Assembly: GCA_934130105.1 (NCBI GenBank)
Contig: CAKOXL010000039.1
Location: 1-9,302, forward strand
From: an uncultured Bacilli bacterium
GTDB lineage: Bacteria > Bacillota_I > Bacilli_A > RF39 > UBA660
DNA length: 9,302 bases
Direction of reading: 5' to 3'
The position numbers and the translations under genes were made by a program. Below are positions 1 to 7,202 of this stretch, in pieces. A model generated the notes under the pieces. That model saw nothing but the letters and a program-made list of their open reading frames with translations. It made no database searches and had not been told where the DNA came from. Position 1 is the first letter of the stretch. Each line of letters begins with the position of its first letter.

Positions 1-1368
1 ACAGGCTATACATATTATACAAAAGTATGTAGTAAAGCCGGATTATGTAGTGGAGTATCAAGTTATCAAGTAAAACTTGATAAAACCAATCCTACTTGTA
101 GCTTGAAAGTAACAAGTGGAACACTAGGAAACAATAATTGGTACACAAGCAATGTAAGTGTAGGATTTAATAGTTATGGAGATAATATAAGTGGAATATC
201 TTCATATAGTATAGATAAGACAAGTATAACTAGTGAGGGAGAAACTAAAATAACAGGAACAGTAAAAGATAATGCTGGTCGTAGTAATACTTGTAGCATT
301 AACGTTTATATTGATAAAACTGCACCCATTTGTACAAGTAGTGGTGAATCAACAATATGGACATCAGGAGATCGCACAATTATATCAGGTTGTAGTGATG
401 CAATGAGTGGCTGTAAAACAGGAAATATCCCACTAACATTCACAGTAACTACTAAAGTAGCAACAATCGGACAATATGATATAGTAGATAATGCTGGAAA
501 TAAAACAACTTGCCAAGGTCGTAATGTTAATGTTTATGTTGATAAAGAACAACCAGGGTTAGAAATTAATGATATTAATGTTAATCAAGGTGATGATTAT
601 AATTGGAAGTCTAACTTTAAGCGTGATTACAGTAAGGCGATTAGTGGTGAAAAATCATTTACTTGTACAATTAATGGCAAAGAAATGAATATTAGTGAAT
701 TAAGTGTTGGTACATACACTTTTACATGCACAACTACATCCGTGGTCGGTAATTCCAATACTAAAAGTGGAACATTAACTGTAAAGTCTAAAAATCCTAA
801 GACTTTCGCATTTGATCAATATGTAGGTTACTATAATGGTATAAAATATAAACGAAATGTACCACAAGGTGCAGGAGATAGAAAGAATAACAATGGTGGC
901 AACCAAAATGAAGGCGATTGGCGATTAAGAAATTATAATGCAGATGCTCCAAGAGTAAGTTCAATTGTAATAAACATGAATGATGAAAATTTGAGTGACT
1001 ATTCTTCATTAAGCTTATCATATAGATATGGTAATTGGATAGATTACACTGGACATCATGCCTACATTTCAGTTACTATTATCAATTCAAATAATGATGT
1101 TATATATTCACAACTATTAACAAAATGGGAAGGAAATAATGGTGGCTATTGTGCAAACTATGACTTAAATAATTCAAAATGTACTAAAGAAAATTACTAT
1201 GAAAAAACATTCTATGCTGATAAGACAATCAACTTTAGCAATTTGAACAACATAGGTACTAATGCAAAAATTTATATAACATTATATAACGACGGTGCGG
1301 CATATTTTATAGCAGATTTTAAAACAATAAAATTGGATGATGAGTTTTTACTAAATTCACCAGATTAA
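1..1368 (+). CDS. Ig-like repeat surface protein, C-terminal part (5' end outside window)
   Basis: The reading frame is open from the first base of the window to a TAA, so only the last 455 codons are present. A TTG at 103 is an internal Leu codon, not a start. Residue numbers here count from the window edge. Ig-like units are bordered by DKTNPTC (27-33), DKTAPIC (105-111) and DKEQP (181-185). They carry paired cysteines and recurring 'VKDNAG'/'VDNAGNK' strands, as in bacterial Ig-like adhesin repeats. A third Ig-like unit (about 188-262) is followed by a different, Asn/Tyr-rich, strand-rich domain (about 265-455). The many Cys, Thr, Ser and Asn residues and the lack of catalytic motifs fit an extracellular structural or adhesive role. 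There is no LPxTG motif and no C-terminal membrane segment, so any anchor must lie in the missing N-terminal part. The family assignment is good; the binding target is unknown. Confidence 0.85.
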   Translation, partial: TGYTYYTKVCSKAGLCSGVSSYQVKLDKTNPTCSLKVTSGTLGNNNWYTSNVSVGFNSYGDNISGISSYSIDKTSITSEGETKITGTVKDNAGRSNTCSINVYIDKTAPICTSSGESTIWTSGDRTIISGCSDAMSGCKTGNIPLTFTVTTKVATIGQYDIVDNAGNKTTCQGRNVNVYVDKEQPGLEINDINVNQGDDYNWKSNFKRDYSKAISGEKSFTCTINGKEMNISELSVGTYTFTCTTTSVVGNSNTKSGTLTVKSKNPKTFAFDQYVGYYNGIKYKRNVPQGAGDRKNNNGGNQNEGDWRLRNYNADAPRVSSIVINMNDENLSDYSSLSLSYRYGNWIDYTGHHAYISVTIINSNNDVIYSQLLTKWEGNNGGYCANYDLNNSKCTKENYYEKTFYADKTINFSNLNNIGTNAKIYITLYNDGAAYFIADFKTIKLDDEFLLNSPD

Positions 1369-1394
1369 AATTGATAACAAAATTTTATAATAAT

Positions 1395-1450
1395 AAAAAC
1401 ATGACTTTTAATAAGCAAGTGAACTTGTCAATAAATAAGTCATGTTTTTT
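1395..1450 (+). terminator. Rho-independent terminator of the surface-protein gene
   Basis: The left arm AAAAACATGACTT (1395-1407) pairs perfectly over 13 bp with 1437-1449 and runs into six T (1445-1450). The 29-base loop is long, but it contains its own small stem, CAAG (1416-1419) with CTTG (1424-1427) around a TGAA loop. It lies 26 bases after the stop codon. The A-run on the left arm means it could also work on the minus strand. Confidence 0.75.
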
Positions 1451-1550
1451 CTATTCTAGCTATTTATGTACTATTCTATATATTAAAGCATAATCATATA
1501 ATAAATTACTAATACCAATTTTGCTTTTCAACTTTTTTATTAATATTAAG

Positions 1551-1579
1551 TTGATTTTTAACATGGAGTAAGATAAAAT
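1551..1579 (+). promoter_or_regulatory. Candidate sigma-A-type promoter of the SPFH operon
   Basis: TTGATT (1551-1556) is followed, after exactly 17 bases, by TAAAAT (1574-1579). Each box departs from consensus at one or two positions. The leader to the ATG at 1682 would be about 95-100 bases. In such AT-rich DNA, near-consensus boxes arise by chance, so confidence is moderate. Confidence 0.5.
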
Positions 1580-1681
1580 TAAGAAGAATAGGATAGTTAA
1601 ATACTTAGTAGTACTTACGCTTTAGTAATTATTAGAAGTTGATTTAATTATAATTTATTACTATTCACATAGGAGGAAATT

Positions 1682-3031
1682 ATGGGATTTATTAAGGCAT
1701 TTACAGGTGCACTTGGTGGCACATTTGCTGATCAATGGAAAGATTTTTATGGACCTAGACAAGGTGTTCCAGCAACAGCAGCATTATTTCAAGCAGTACC
1801 TCAAAGTACTAATGCTGGTATTGGTGAAAATACTAAAGGTTCAGAAAATATCATTACTAATGGAAGTAAAATTATAGTTCCAGAAGGTATGGCACTAATT
1901 ACATTACAAGATGGTCAAATTACAGGCTTAATAACAGAAGCTGGTGGATTTATTTATACATCAGATGATCCTAATTCTAAGTCATTATTTGCAGGTGATG
2001 GTATTTTATCATCAACTATTAAAGAAACTTGGGAAAGAGTAAAATTTGGTGGTCAACCTGGTTCACAACAATTAGCATTTTATGTTAATTTAAAAGAAAT
2101 TCCTGGAAACAGATTTGGAACTCAAGCACCAATTTATTGGAATGATTCATATTTAGAATTAAAAGCAGGAGGTATGGCAAGAGGAACATATTCATTAAGA
2201 ATAACAGATCCATTATTATTTGTTAAACAATTTGTTCCTGCTAATTACTTACAACCAGGTGCTCCAGTATTTGATTTTAACGATATGGATAATCCTGCTG
2301 GTAGTCAACTATTTGATGAATTTTTAACTTGTTTAACAGGCGCATTTGCAAGATTTTCACAACAAGCAAAGGTAAACAATACTGATACAATGGATTTCAT
2401 CCAAGGTAATCAAGATAAATTTGCAATTACTATGGACGAAGAAGTAGAAGCTACTTATAGCTGGTCAACAACTCGTGGATTAAAAGTTGTTAATGTTAGT
2501 TTAATTGTCGATTATGATGAAAAAACACAGGCAGTATTAGATGATATAAGAGCACAAGATGCTGAAATTAGACGTGCAAACCGTATGGGTCAAGCATACA
2601 GTAATAATATGGCTGGTATGATGGCAGCAGCAAGCGGTCAGGCTATGCAAAATGCAGCAGCAAATGAAAACGGTGCTATGATGGGATTCATGGGTATGAA
2701 TATGGCTCAACAAAGTGGTGTTAACATGCTTGGTACTGTTAATAATATGCAACAAAATCAACAACCAGTAAATCAACAATTCACTCAGCAAGCCCAACCA
2801 GTAAACCAACCATTTACTCAGCAAACACAACCAGTTCAACAACCACAACAAGAGCAAGTATCTGAAAATACTCAGGAAACAATGAATCAGCATCCAGAAA
2901 CTAATAACGCTAATCAAGAAGCAACTGAAGATATATATGAAAAATTAACAAAAATGAAAGGCTTACTTGATGCTGGTGTTATTTCACAAGAAGACTTTGA
3001 TTCTATAAAAAAGAAATTATTAGGTTTATAA
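1682..3031 (+). CDS. SPFH-domain protein with C-terminal SHOCT domain (YdjI-like)
   Basis: This is a 449-residue protein of the SPFH 'virion core protein' family (B. subtilis YdjI type), thought to act as a membrane-associated scaffold on the cytoplasmic face. The N-terminus has the family's GGTFADQWKDFY segment (12-23). The SPFH core spans about 50-280, with PEGMALITLQDGQI (67-80) and YSLRITDPLLFVKQF (170-184). It is followed by a short charged helix, an Ala/Met-rich stretch (305-350), a Gln/Pro linker with two 11-residue repeats (361-382), and a SHOCT-type helix pair (417-449) containing LLDAGVISQEDFD. There is no signal peptide or membrane segment. Start: ATG with AGGAGG 5 bases upstream. 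It is first in an operon with two zinc-ribbon membrane proteins, as YdjI is with YdjG in Bacillus. It is longer than typical YdjI proteins (about 320 aa), mostly because of the linker and SHOCT. Function is inferred from the family. Confidence 0.88.
   Translation: MGFIKAFTGALGGTFADQWKDFYGPRQGVPATAALFQAVPQSTNAGIGENTKGSENIITNGSKIIVPEGMALITLQDGQITGLITEAGGFIYTSDDPNSKSLFAGDGILSSTIKETWERVKFGGQPGSQQLAFYVNLKEIPGNRFGTQAPIYWNDSYLELKAGGMARGTYSLRITDPLLFVKQFVPANYLQPGAPVFDFNDMDNPAGSQLFDEFLTCLTGAFARFSQQAKVNNTDTMDFIQGNQDKFAITMDEEVEATYSWSTTRGLKVVNVSLIVDYDEKTQAVLDDIRAQDAEIRRANRMGQAYSNNMAGMMAAASGQAMQNAAANENGAMMGFMGMNMAQQSGVNMLGTVNNMQQNQQPVNQQFTQQAQPVNQPFTQQTQPVQQPQQEQVSENTQETMNQHPETNNANQEATEDIYEKLTKMKGLLDAGVISQEDFDSIKKKLLGL
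2762..2827 (+). repeat. 33-bp tandem repeat coding the Gln/Pro linker
   Basis: Two adjacent 33-base units (2762-2794 and 2795-2827) differ at five positions. They encode QPVNQQFTQQA and QPVNQPFTQQT, with a degenerate third start (QPVQQPQQ) directly after. They lie in the flexible linker between the SPFH core and the SHOCT module and look like an in-frame duplication that can vary in copy number. Confidence 0.85.
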
Positions 3032-3035
3032 AAAT

Positions 3036-4496
3036 ATGCATGGGAGTAATTTAGAAAATGTGATATCATCAAATGATGTACAACAAAAAAATGATCCAAC
3101 AATTATCAAAACAGATGTTGGAAATAAAGATGGCCAAAATAAATGTCCTAAGTGTGGAGCAACTGACATCTCTCTTAATGTAAAAAGTGGCCATCTAAGA
3201 TGTAATTATTGTAGATTTGAATTTGAGCCTTTAAAAGTAGAAGGATTAGAAACAGATATTAGTAAATTAAGTGGTGAAGTAATAGGATCTGGAGCAGTCA
3301 ATATAGCTTCTGATACTAACGATGTAATAACATTAAAATGTAGTAGTTGTGGAGCTGAAGTAGTAATTGATACTGAATCAAAAACCCAAGCTAGATGCCA
3401 TTGGTGTAGAAGTACTCTATCTATAAATCAACAAATACCAAATGGAAGCATTCCTGATGTTGTACTTCCATTTAAAGTTACCAAGATAGAAGCACAAGCT
3501 GAAATAGAAAAATTTGTTGGTAAAAGAAAATTTTTTGCTAATCCAACCTTTAGTAAAGAGTTCACAACTGAAAATATCATGGGTGTATATTTCCCTTATA
3601 TGGTAGTAGATATTAATTCACATGCTAATTTTAAGGGACAAGGTGAACATTTAGTTAGAGAATATACACGTGGTAGTGGAAGCGATCGAGAAACTTATTA
3701 TGATGCTGACTTATATCAAGTTGAACGTGATTTTGACTTAACGATAAACGGTTTAACAATAGAATCAAATTCCGATCGTCTAAATAATAAAGCAAGTGAT
3801 AAGACTAATAATGTTATTAATTCCATTATGCCATTTGATATAGAAGAATGTGTTAAATATGATTCAAATTATCTAAAAGGATATACTTCTGAAAGACGTG
3901 ATACTAATATTGAACAGTTAAAAGATTTAGTTAATACTCAAGCAAAAGATGTAGCTAGATTCGCAGCTAATGATACACTTGAAAACTATGATCGCGGTGT
4001 ATGCTGGTCTAATGAAACACTTGACATAAAAGGTGAACAATGGAAATCAGCTTATCTACCAGTATGGTTATATAGCTATCAACAAATAAAAGGAAATAAT
4101 AAAATACTACATTATGTTGCTGTAAATGCTAGAACTAAAGAAACAATGGGTAGCATACCTATCCATATGCCTAAACTATTACTAGTATCATTTTTAGTAG
4201 AATGCTTAGGATTTTTATTAATGATATTAACTGATTTTGATTATAACTGGTTATTTTTATCAATTGGCTTCATATATTATATTATCATGTTCTTAAGATA
4301 TCGTAATTCAGATGCAAGACACAAGCACGAAACAGAAACAAAGAAGAATATGACTAATTTAAGAAATGTTGATAAACTTATTAATAGAAAGACAGGTTTA
4401 ACTAATTCTAAAATAAATGGTGCTAACAACGATCGTGTTGATGGTAAAACTAATGCCAATGAATTACTAGATAATATCATTGAACAGTTTAAATAA
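3036..4496 (+). CDS. Membrane protein with two N-terminal zinc ribbons (YdjG-like)
   Basis: This 486-residue protein resembles B. subtilis YdjG and other proteins labelled 'TFIIB-type zinc ribbon-containing'. Two zinc ribbons are visible: C37, C40, C56, C59 and C102, C105, C121, C124. A long soluble middle region (about 140-375) ends with YLPVWLY (340-346), a motif seen near the membrane part of this family. Two hydrophobic helices follow (about 380-398 and 404-421), then a charged, Asn-rich tail. With two segments, both the ribbons and the tail should be cytoplasmic. The label does not imply a transcription factor; the likely role is a membrane anchor or receptor for the SPFH partner. It starts 4 bases after the SPFH stop codon, probably by translational coupling. 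The ATG at 3036 has only a weak AGG 11 bases upstream. A GTG at 3060 behind GGGAG (13-base gap) is an alternative that would shorten it by 8 residues without touching any domain. Confidence 0.82.
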   Translation: MHGSNLENVISSNDVQQKNDPTIIKTDVGNKDGQNKCPKCGATDISLNVKSGHLRCNYCRFEFEPLKVEGLETDISKLSGEVIGSGAVNIASDTNDVITLKCSSCGAEVVIDTESKTQARCHWCRSTLSINQQIPNGSIPDVVLPFKVTKIEAQAEIEKFVGKRKFFANPTFSKEFTTENIMGVYFPYMVVDINSHANFKGQGEHLVREYTRGSGSDRETYYDADLYQVERDFDLTINGLTIESNSDRLNNKASDKTNNVINSIMPFDIEECVKYDSNYLKGYTSERRDTNIEQLKDLVNTQAKDVARFAANDTLENYDRGVCWSNETLDIKGEQWKSAYLPVWLYSYQQIKGNNKILHYVAVNARTKETMGSIPIHMPKLLLVSFLVECLGFLLMILTDFDYNWLFLSIGFIYYIIMFLRYRNSDARHKHETETKKNMTNLRNVDKLINRKTGLTNSKINGANNDRVDGKTNANELLDNIIEQFK

Positions 4497-4503
4497 TAGC
4501 TAT

Positions 4504-4537
4504 TAATGGGTAACTAGTTATTCTTAGTTACCCATTA
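4504..4537 (+). promoter_or_regulatory. Intercistronic 13-bp perfect hairpin
   Basis: TAATGGGTAACTA (4504-4516) pairs perfectly with 4525-4537 around an 8-base loop. It begins 7 bases after the preceding stop codon and ends 5 bases before the AGGAGG of the next gene. Only a weak T-rich stretch (TTATT) follows, so it is not a normal terminator. It may be a leaky terminator, an RNA-processing or stability element, or an insulator that sets expression of the third gene. The structure is certain; its role is inferred. Confidence 0.6.
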
Positions 4538-4552
4538 TTATTAGGAGGATAT

Positions 4553-5116
4553 GTGAAAGAGAATAATTTAATTAAAATACTTTGTTCAATTCCCGTCATA
4601 CTTTTGGCATTATATTATGTTCCTTTTTTAGGAGTATGTCTTATTATTTTAAGAAATTTTGCATATTATAATAGAAAACATTTTAATATATCATATATTT
4701 TAGTTGGTCTTGGTTTTGTTCTTTTTATACCAAAGATTGTATTATCAATATTAAATTTATTAAGTATAAATAATAGTTATTTAACTGATTTAACTAGTAA
4801 TGATATTTATCTAAAACTAGTTAATTATGGTAAATCTATCTTAATAATTGGAACTATATTTATAATAATTTCATTTATTGCTAAAAGACTAATCAATAAA
4901 TCAATTGATAGTGTTAAATCATATATCATAAGACAAGAACAGCAAGACTACGAAATATCTAAACAAAATGATATGGCTATTAAATTAAAACAGGAGCAAG
5001 CTAAAAATACTAATGTTATTTATTGCCCTAAGTGTGGTGCTAGTAATTTACTAACTGATAAAGTTGGAATATGTAAGTATTGTAGAAGTAAAATCGAAAA
5101 TAAAACTTCAAGATAA
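4553..5116 (+). CDS. Small membrane protein with C-terminal zinc ribbon
   Basis: This 187-residue protein has hydrophobic segments at about 8-33, 46-70 and 93-111. A basic, Gln/Lys/Glu-rich probable helix (115-152) leads to a zinc ribbon formed by C158, C161, C174 and C177 (CPKCGA ... CKYCR). Basic residues flanking the third segment place the ribbon in the cytoplasm. I do not recognise a named family. It is last in the SPFH operon, where Bacillus has YdjH, but no YdjH-type extracellular domain is present. It could be a further anchor or partner of the SPFH scaffold. Start: GTG at 4553 with AGGAGG (4543-4548) only 4 bases upstream. The ATG at 4551 is out of frame and is closed at once by TGA, and no other good in-frame start exists. 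Its ribbon shares the CGA and C-x-[YW]-CR signatures with the two ribbons of the upstream gene. Confidence 0.75.
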   Translation: MKENNLIKILCSIPVILLALYYVPFLGVCLIILRNFAYYNRKHFNISYILVGLGFVLFIPKIVLSILNLLSINNSYLTDLTSNDIYLKLVNYGKSILIIGTIFIIISFIAKRLINKSIDSVKSYIIRQEQQDYEISKQNDMAIKLKQEQAKNTNVIYCPKCGASNLLTDKVGICKYCRSKIENKTSR

Positions 5117-5124
5117 AATATTAT

Positions 5125-5163
5125 AAAAAAGGCGTTACATCATAAAACTGTAACACCTTTTTT
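5125..5163. terminator. Bidirectional terminator between convergent genes
   Basis: AAAAAAGG and GTTACA (5125-5139, with one mismatched base at 5133) pair with TGTAAC and CCTTTTTT (5149-5163) around a 9-base loop. The T-run on one strand and the matching A-run on the other let it end transcription from both sides. It serves the SPFH operon (plus) and the LTA-synthase-like gene (minus), whose stop codon it overlaps. Confidence 0.85.
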
Positions 5164-7108
5164 ATTTGAAAATGTCATTATATATATTATATTTTATAAT
5201 CGAATTACTAACTGTAAAACTATTAGCCACTCTAGCATTTATCTTGGCAACATAGTTATCATCAATAACTGCATCATTATTAGCTGCAAAACGATTGCCA
5301 CTCGCATAATATGTACCCTTATTAGTTACCCAACTACGATTAGAGAAAATAGCTATTCCTTCATAATCACTTAATATATCTTTACCAACAATTAATCTTG
5401 AATCATATTCTATTCCAAAAAGATTAAGTAGAGTAGGTAAAACATCAATCTGGCTACCAACTTTATCAACTTCAATTTTCTTATCCATTTTACTATTCCA
5501 AATAATAAAATCACTTCTATTAACTTCAACAACACTATCTTTTTTATAATTTGCTACTTCATTAATTTCATCAATCGATAAAGTATAAGGGTAATGATCA
5601 CCAACTAAGGCTATTACAGTATCATCTAAAACATTATCGCTTTCTAACTTACTAATTAAGGTATTAAGTGCTCTATCTAATTCTATTTGACTAGCTAAAT
5701 AAGCTAAAACACTATCAGAATAATCTAAATTACTTACTAAACTTTTATTTTTACTTGCTATACTATTACCACCAGTAAAATTATATGGCGCATGTCCACT
5801 AACGGTAATATAATAGGTCATAAACTTACTTTCATTATCATATCTAGAAACGGTAGTATTAATTAAATCAATATCACTAGGTAACCAACTACATTTCATT
5901 TCTTTTTCAAGACCATTTCTACATCCTGTATAAGAATTAAATCCTAAAGTAGGCATCGTTTTATTTCTTTCATAATATGAATATGTCCAATCATGATATG
6001 CATTAGTTTTATAATTCAATCTATTAAAACTATTACCAAGAGCATAATAAATATTAGGAGTATTACTTTTCCACATTTTTAAAATAGCTTGTGTAGGAAT
6101 TAACCCAGTTGTTGCTTGAAACTCACCACCAGTAGTGCTAAGAAAAACCGGAGAGTAAAAATTATTAAATTTAAAACCAGTATTAATAAGTTTATATAAT
6201 GTTGGAGTTAAATTAGGATCAACCGCAATACTATTAAATCCTTCCGCTAAAATAAAAATCAAATTCTTATCTTTAAAATATCCCGTATAATCATTTTTAT
6301 TACTAGCTTCTGCATTACTAAAATATTCTAATAGAGTTTTTTTCTCTTTATTATTAGTACTATTAATCATACTTTCAAAATCGATAATAGTTTCATTATA
6401 AGTTCTTTCGTGACTATTAACGCTATCTGAAATATCATCAGTATTATTGGTATCATTTTCTTTATTATCCTCTTTAACTAACTTTTCATTAAATCCAAAT
6501 ATTGTTCTTTTAATATCTAATCTAGTTGCAGTAGTTAATCCAAACTCTAAAATAGATTTTCGCTCTTCAACAATGTTATAGTATAAATTATAAACAGAAT
6601 ATATATTTTCTTTATCAAATCTAATAGCTAAAATACTAATCAGATAAAATATTATTATAAGAAAAAAGCATATTAGATTATTTTTAATGTTTCCTTTATT
6701 AAAAATAATTTTATTTCTAAAAATAATAAGAACTAAAGTCGGAACAAAAAATAATATAATAACAATAATATTTTTCATTAGGGTATCCATAATAATATTA
6801 GTAAAATCAAGTGCTTGATTAGCTAAAGATATTGTTTGAAATGAAAATGGTACCGAAAATAGTGTATAAAATATATATTGAAAAGAAAAATAAAGGAAAA
6901 AAAGGATACTAATTATAAAAGTATTAATCTTATTAATTTTTTCTTTAAATATATTACTTATTAATGTTAAAAAGAAAATAATCGGGATACTAAAAATAAT
7001 AGTATATATTATATTAATTCCCCAAAAATGATTATATACAACACTTTTATAAACTAGTTCAAGATAAATAATCATAAACGAATAGAAATACAATTTATTA
7101 ATTTTCAT
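5162..7108 (-). CDS. LTA synthase family membrane sulfatase-fold enzyme
   Basis: This 648-residue protein has the LtaS layout: five membrane segments (about 5-21, 31-52, 62-84, 112-132, 143-163), a linker, then an extracellular alkaline-phosphatase/sulfatase-superfamily domain (about 280-590). Visible active-site elements are E289 in ILAEGF (metal ligand), T325 in STTGGEF (probable threonine nucleophile, aligned to GKTSDAEF of LtaS), H439 in SGHAPY, and D504/H505 in VGDHYPY. Family members transfer glycerol-phosphate from phosphatidylglycerol to build lipoteichoic acid, or act as primases or related phosphoglycerol transferases; which applies cannot be told here. An unusual Asn/Asp/Glu-rich linker (about 211-262) joins membrane and catalytic parts. 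An upstream in-frame TTG at 7123 overlaps the GGAG ribosome site, so ATG at 7108 is chosen. It is convergent with the SPFH operon and divergent from the hydrolase gene. Confidence 0.88.
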   Translation of the reverse strand: MKINKLYFYSFMIIYLELVYKSVVYNHFWGINIIYTIIFSIPIIFFLTLISNIFKEKINKINTFIISILFFLYFSFQYIFYTLFSVPFSFQTISLANQALDFTNIIMDTLMKNIIVIILFFVPTLVLIIFRNKIIFNKGNIKNNLICFFLIIIFYLISILAIRFDKENIYSVYNLYYNIVEERKSILEFGLTTATRLDIKRTIFGFNEKLVKEDNKENDTNNTDDISDSVNSHERTYNETIIDFESMINSTNNKEKKTLLEYFSNAEASNKNDYTGYFKDKNLIFILAEGFNSIAVDPNLTPTLYKLINTGFKFNNFYSPVFLSTTGGEFQATTGLIPTQAILKMWKSNTPNIYYALGNSFNRLNYKTNAYHDWTYSYYERNKTMPTLGFNSYTGCRNGLEKEMKCSWLPSDIDLINTTVSRYDNESKFMTYYITVSGHAPYNFTGGNSIASKNKSLVSNLDYSDSVLAYLASQIELDRALNTLISKLESDNVLDDTVIALVGDHYPYTLSIDEINEVANYKKDSVVEVNRSDFIIWNSKMDKKIEVDKVGSQIDVLPTLLNLFGIEYDSRLIVGKDILSDYEGIAIFSNRSWVTNKGTYYASGNRFAANNDAVIDDNYVAKINARVANSFTVSNSIIKYNIYNDIFK

Positions 7109-7117
7109 TACTACCAA

Positions 7118-7121
7118 CTCC
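7118..7121 (-). promoter_or_regulatory. Ribosome binding site that sets the LTA-synthase-like start
   Basis: On the minus strand GGAG lies 9 bases before the ATG at 7108. The alternative TTG at 7123 would contain part of this site and has no ribosome site of its own, so the shorter protein (648, not 653 residues) is preferred. The protein then starts MKINKLYF, directly ahead of the first membrane helix. Confidence 0.75.
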
Positions 7122-7128
7122 AATTATA

Positions 7129-7165
7129 ATTATACAATATTTTCATAAAAATTTAATAAATTTTA
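7129..7165 (-). promoter_or_regulatory. Candidate promoter(s) of the LTA-synthase-like gene
   Basis: Two minus-strand -10 candidates are visible. One is a perfect TATAAT at 7134-7129, with no good -35, which would leave a leader of only about 14 bases. The other is TAAAAT at 7165-7160, with a weak TTCATT 17 bases upstream and a leader of about 45 bases. The sequence alone does not decide between them. Confidence 0.35.
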
Positions 7166-7176
7166 TCTATCTATCA

Positions 7177-7185
7177 TGTTATAAT
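7177..7185 (+). promoter_or_regulatory. Extended -10 promoter of the hydrolase-licD pair
   Basis: TGTTATAAT is a perfect extended -10 (TGnTATAAT). No clear -35 lies upstream, which extended -10 promoters tolerate. The predicted start of transcription (about 7192) falls at the GGAG ribosome site, giving a very short leader before the ATG at 7203. Confidence 0.55.
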
Positions 7186-7202
7186 GAAAGTGGAGTGATA
7201 TT

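Larger units (their letters stand above)
1369..1681. other. Intergenic region before the SPFH operon
   Basis: This 313-base AT-rich gap holds the terminator of the surface-protein gene (1395-1450), a candidate promoter (1551-1579), a roughly 100-base leader and the AGGAGG ribosome site at 1671-1676. A TATAAT at 1649-1654 could be a second -10 box, but it lacks a convincing -35 and would leave a leader of only about 20 bases. I saw no small ORF with a ribosome site, no tRNA and no clear riboswitch fold. Confidence 0.6.

Noticed and set aside
797..1021. Minus-strand 74-codon ORF
   Set aside because: It is antisense to the surface-protein gene, with no ribosome site and low-complexity composition.
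103..1368. TTG at 103 as the start of the surface-protein gene
   Set aside because: The frame is open to base 1 with repeat-domain sequence (DKTNPTC at codons 27-33) before it, and no ribosome site precedes the TTG.
1451..1681. Riboswitch or small RNA in the leader before the SPFH gene
   Set aside because: There is no conserved-looking stem set, only AT-rich sequence with weak local pairings.
1682..3031. Phage origin suggested by the family name 'virion core protein'
   Set aside because: The name is historical. Domain order and neighbours match the bacterial YdjI type, and no phage genes are present.
2537..3102. Minus-strand ORFs opposite the SPFH gene and the following start
   Set aside because: They are rich in Leu, Cys, His and Ile as expected of antisense translation of Gln/Asn/Met-rich coding DNA. 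They have no ribosome site and lie opposite a clear family protein.
4277..4480. Minus-strand 67-codon ORF
   Set aside because: It is a hydrophobic antisense shadow of the Lys/Asn-rich tail of the zinc-ribbon protein.
3036..4496. Transcription factor or helicase role suggested by TFIIB-type zinc ribbons
   Set aside because: The protein has two C-terminal membrane helices and no helicase or DNA-binding motifs beyond the ribbons.
4504..4542. Ordinary terminator splitting the SPFH operon
   Set aside because: The stem is strong, but only TTATT follows rather than a T-run, and no promoter could be seen before the next gene.
7109..7123. Five extra N-terminal residues (TTG start) for the LTA-synthase-like gene
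   Set aside because: The TTG overlaps the GGAG ribosome site that serves the ATG at 7108.
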